From Ewingella sp049889095 (GTDB lineage Bacteria > Pseudomonadota > Gammaproteobacteria > Enterobacterales > Enterobacteriaceae): a stretch of 64,000 nt of DNA. Position 1 is the stretch's first letter. Every line of letters starts with the position of its first letter. Positions 63,449-64,000 of the stretch are shown here, in pieces. A model generated the notes under the pieces. It did no database searches. It saw nothing but the letters and a program-made list of their open reading frames with translations, and was not told the origin of the DNA. The position numbers and the translations under genes are program-made. Location: the NCBI GenBank assembly GCA_049889095.1, contig JBLJFK010000012.1. One strand, written 5' to 3'.

Positions 63449-64000
63449 ATGAAAGCGTTAGCAAAGTTAAAGCGTGAAGAAGGCATCTGGATGACAGATG
63501 CGCCGGTGCCAGAGGTCGGCCATAACGATCTGCTGATCAAAATCCGTAAAACCGCTATTTGTGGTACTGACGTGCATATTTATAACTGGGATGAATGGTC
63601 ACAAAAAACCATTCCGGTTCCAATGGTGGTTGGGCATGAATATGTTGGTGAAGTCGTCGGAATTGGCCAGGAAGTGAAAGGCTTTACACTGGGGGATCGC
63701 GTTTCCGGCGAAGGGCACATTACCTGTGGACACTGCCGCAACTGCCGTGGAGGGCGCACGCATCTGTGCCGTAATACACAGGGTGTTGGCGTGAATCGCC
63801 CGGGTGCTTTTGCCGAATATCTGGTACTGCCGGCTTTTAATGCTTTCAAAATTCCAGACAATATTTCCGACGATCTGGCGGCGATTTTCGACCCGCTGGG
63901 CAATGCGGTGCACACCGCACTCTCCTTTGATTTAGTCGGAGAAGATGTGCTGGTGTGTGGCGCCGGGCCGATTGGTATTATGGCAGCGGCGATTTGCAAG
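63449..64000 (+). CDS. tdh: L-threonine 3-dehydrogenase (5' part, truncated by window edge)
   Basis: Tdh oxidises threonine to 2-amino-3-oxobutanoate with NAD+, feeding Kbl. The first 184 codons are visible. The catalytic zinc Cys38 is in AICGTDVHIYNWDEWSQ and the His in GHEYVGEVVG. The structural zinc cysteines lie in CGHCRNCRGGRTHLC, and the Rossmann start is CGAGPIGIM. GAGGAAG precedes the ATG. The rest continues beyond 64000. Confidence 0.97.
   Translation, partial: MKALAKLKREEGIWMTDAPVPEVGHNDLLIKIRKTAICGTDVHIYNWDEWSQKTIPVPMVVGHEYVGEVVGIGQEVKGFTLGDRVSGEGHITCGHCRNCRGGRTHLCRNTQGVGVNRPGAFAEYLVLPAFNAFKIPDNISDDLAAIFDPLGNAVHTALSFDLVGEDVLVCGAGPIGIMAAAICK

Overview
This is a contiguous, compact stretch of an enterobacterial chromosome, with no prophage, insertion sequence, CRISPR array or tRNA visible. 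Most proteins match Escherichia coli homologues almost residue for residue in length and motifs. The LPS-core genes (waaE plus wabG/wabH/wabN-like genes), the palindromic repeat before rph and the overall gene content fit Yersiniaceae (Serratia/Rahnella/Ewingella type) better than Escherichia. The genus is an inference.

Left block, about 1-20150, follows the E. coli order beside an rRNA operon. It starts with 5S rRNA and a double terminator, then mobA-mobB (molybdenum cofactor), yihD, srkA-dsbA (envelope stress and disulfide formation), polA, Spot 42 RNA, engB, a CsrC-like sRNA, yihI, an unannotated 59-codon membrane ORF, and hemN. The nitrogen-control operon glnA-glnL-glnG follows, with a sigma-54 promoter and NtrC enhancer sites in the E. 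coli geometry. After it come typA, yihX, yihY, dtd and fabY.

Middle block, about 20200-46800, continues with genes that in E. coli lie elsewhere on the chromosome: yicH, xanP, gltS, recG-trmH-spoT-rpoZ-gmk, ligB, yicG, yicC, rph-pyrE, slmA-dut-coaBC, radC, rpmB-rpmG-mutM and coaD. Two insertions interrupt this order. One is a TetR regulator followed by an extra FabF-type ketoacyl-ACP synthase. The other is a pair of membrane proteins (DUF4401/DUF2157 plus GDYXXLXY) after pyrE.

Right block, about 46750-62000, is the LPS inner/outer core region: waaA-waaE-coaD, a lone GT9 gene, waaQ-wabG-wabH, a wabN-like deacetylase with another GT9, and the hldD-waaF-waaC-GT4-waaL-GT2 operon. The heptosyltransferase, Kdo-transferase and HldD genes look ancestral. 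The ligase and several glycosyltransferases are AT-rich and probably the strain-variable part. The window ends with kbl and the 5' part of tdh (threonine to glycine).

The observations most worth checking are a strongly structured leader before rpmB, the TetR/KAS-II pair with two inverted repeats, the small ORF lying in frame just after the yihI stop codon, the palindromic repeat that appears to supply the rph promoter, DnaA boxes with clustered GATC sites before polA, and a DNA ligase (LigB) with a secretion-type N-terminus.
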